In this document: positions 5,435 through 6,067 of the stretch, piece by piece
Layout of the letters: each line of letters opens with the position of its first letter
Numbering within the stretch: the stretch's first letter is position 1
Translations under genes and position numbers: made by a program
Notes under the pieces: generated by a model
Database searches by the model: none
Seen by the model: only the letters and a program-made list of their open reading frames with translations
What the model was told of the DNA's origin: nothing
Origin: Pseudomonadota bacterium
GTDB taxonomy: Bacteria > Pseudomonadota > Alphaproteobacteria > CACIAM-22H2
Direction of reading: 5' to 3'
Assembly: GCA_020161965.1 (NCBI GenBank)
Contig: JAIUNH010000251.1
Location: 1 to 6,067 of the forward strand
Length of the DNA: 6,067 bases

Positions 5435-6067
5435 CGTCCCTCACCCGCTACGACGCCGCCCGCTTCGCGCCCAAGCATTTCGGCTGGTCGGTCGACGGCA
5501 AGGTTGCACACATCGTGCTGAACCGGCCGGAGAAGAAAAACCCGCTGACCTTCGAAAGCTACGCCGAACTGCGCGATCTGTTCCGCGACCTTTGCTATGT
5601 CGATCAGATCAAGGCCGTGGTCATCACGGGTGCGGGCGGCAATTTCTGCTCGGGCGGCGACGTGCACGAAATCATTGGCCCGCTGGTCGGCATGGAAATG
5701 CCGGATCTTCTGCGCTTCACGCGCATGACCGGCGATCTGGTCAAGGCGATCCGCGCCTGCCCGCAAGTCGTGATCGCGGGCATCGACGGGATTTGCGCCG
5801 GGGCCGGTGCCGCCATCGCGATGGCGGTCGATCTGCGCATCGGCACGCCCGCCGCGAAGGTCGCGTATCTGTTCACGCGCGTGGGCCTCGCCGGTTGCGA
5901 CATGGGGGCTTGCGCCATCCTGCCGCGCATCATCGGCCAGGGCCGCGCGGCCGAATTGCTGTTCACCGGCCGCTCGATGTCGGCCGAGGAAGGCGAGCGC
6001 TGGGGTTTCTTCAACAAGCTCGTCCCGCCCGCCGAACTCGAAACTTCCGCGAAAAACTTGGCGCGCG
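5431..6067 (+). CDS. Enoyl-CoA hydratase/isomerase (crotonase) family protein, C-terminus cut by window edge
   Basis: The first 212 residues of a crotonase-fold protein are present; the family is usually about 250-280 residues long. The first oxyanion-hole segment is ITGAGGNFCSGGD (65-77) and the second is GICAGAGAAIA (120-130). By my hand alignment to rat mitochondrial enoyl-CoA hydratase, the two catalytic glutamates (Glu144, Glu164) correspond to about Ala128 and Phe148 and are missing. Asp157 in GLAGCDMG is an acidic residue close to the place where some isomerases of the family carry theirs. It may therefore not be a standard hydratase. The N-terminal extension of about 17 residues before the first strand is modest. 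The ATG at 5431 overlaps the MarR TGA, with AAGGA (5420-5424) six bases upstream. The product is a cytoplasmic enzyme acting on a CoA thioester, cotranscribed with the SDR and MarR. Confidence 0.92.
   Translation, partial: MTSLTRYDAARFAPKHFGWSVDGKVAHIVLNRPEKKNPLTFESYAELRDLFRDLCYVDQIKAVVITGAGGNFCSGGDVHEIIGPLVGMEMPDLLRFTRMTGDLVKAIRACPQVVIAGIDGICAGAGAAIAMAVDLRIGTPAAKVAYLFTRVGLAGCDMGACAILPRIIGQGRAAELLFTGRSMSAEEGERWGFFNKLVPPAELETSAKNLAR

Noticed and set aside
4918..5766. A 282-codon minus-strand open frame opposite MarR and the crotonase-family gene
   Set aside because: It crosses the overlapping junctions of three coherent plus-strand genes, shows no domain and is rich in Arg and Ser, typical of antisense frames in GC-rich DNA.
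1..6067. A mobile element, defence system or CRISPR array
   Set aside because: I found no transposase, integrase, nuclease, toxin-antitoxin gene, spaced direct repeats or terminal inverted repeats, and composition is even across the genes.

Overview
The window is about two-thirds G+C. Its codons strongly favour G or C at the third position, and its genes overlap or lie close together. Protein style (an RhlE-type DEAD-box helicase ending in a VPAFLLR motif, a lone Lrp/AsnC ligand-binding domain, an Asd-type sugar dehydrogenase, a CoA-linked catabolic operon) suggests an alphaproteobacterium, perhaps Rhodospirillales- or Hyphomicrobiales-like. That placement is inference; no rRNA or other taxonomic marker is present. 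I saw no mobile element, tRNA, CRISPR array or phage gene.

Left part (1-905, minus strand): an isochorismatase-family hydrolase of the ISOC1/ISOC2 type overlaps by 4 bases (ATGA) the start of an alpha/beta hydrolase that runs off the left edge. They look like a translationally coupled pair.

Middle (906-4094, plus strand): a 172-base divergent spacer carries a run of three hairpins just ahead of a 537-residue DEAD-box RNA helicase with an RGG-rich tail. A 77-residue stand-alone RAM (Lrp/AsnC effector) domain follows 26 bases later. A strong hairpin spans its stop codon. Next, behind a near-perfect 22-bp dyad that touches its ribosome binding site, comes a secreted PQQ-dependent aldose/sorbosone-type dehydrogenase.

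Right part (4095-6067, plus strand): a perfect 10-bp AT-rich inverted repeat with a 4-base spacer sits just upstream of a compact operon of an SDR oxidoreductase (TTG start), a MarR-family regulator and an enoyl-CoA hydratase/isomerase-family protein cut by the right edge. The genes overlap by 1 and 4 bases. The simplest model is a CoA-thioester catabolic operon controlled by its own MarR repressor at the palindrome. The crotonase-family protein lacks both glutamates of classical enoyl-CoA hydratase, so it may act on an unusual substrate. From memory of similar gene neighbourhoods, I infer the possibility of aerobic CoA-dependent aromatic acid breakdown (2-aminobenzoyl-CoA or salicylyl-CoA type). 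The genes that would decide this lie outside the window.

Most of the window is ordinary housekeeping or catabolic sequence. The points most worth a second look are the palindrome-MarR operon, the atypical crotonase active site and the structured helicase leader.
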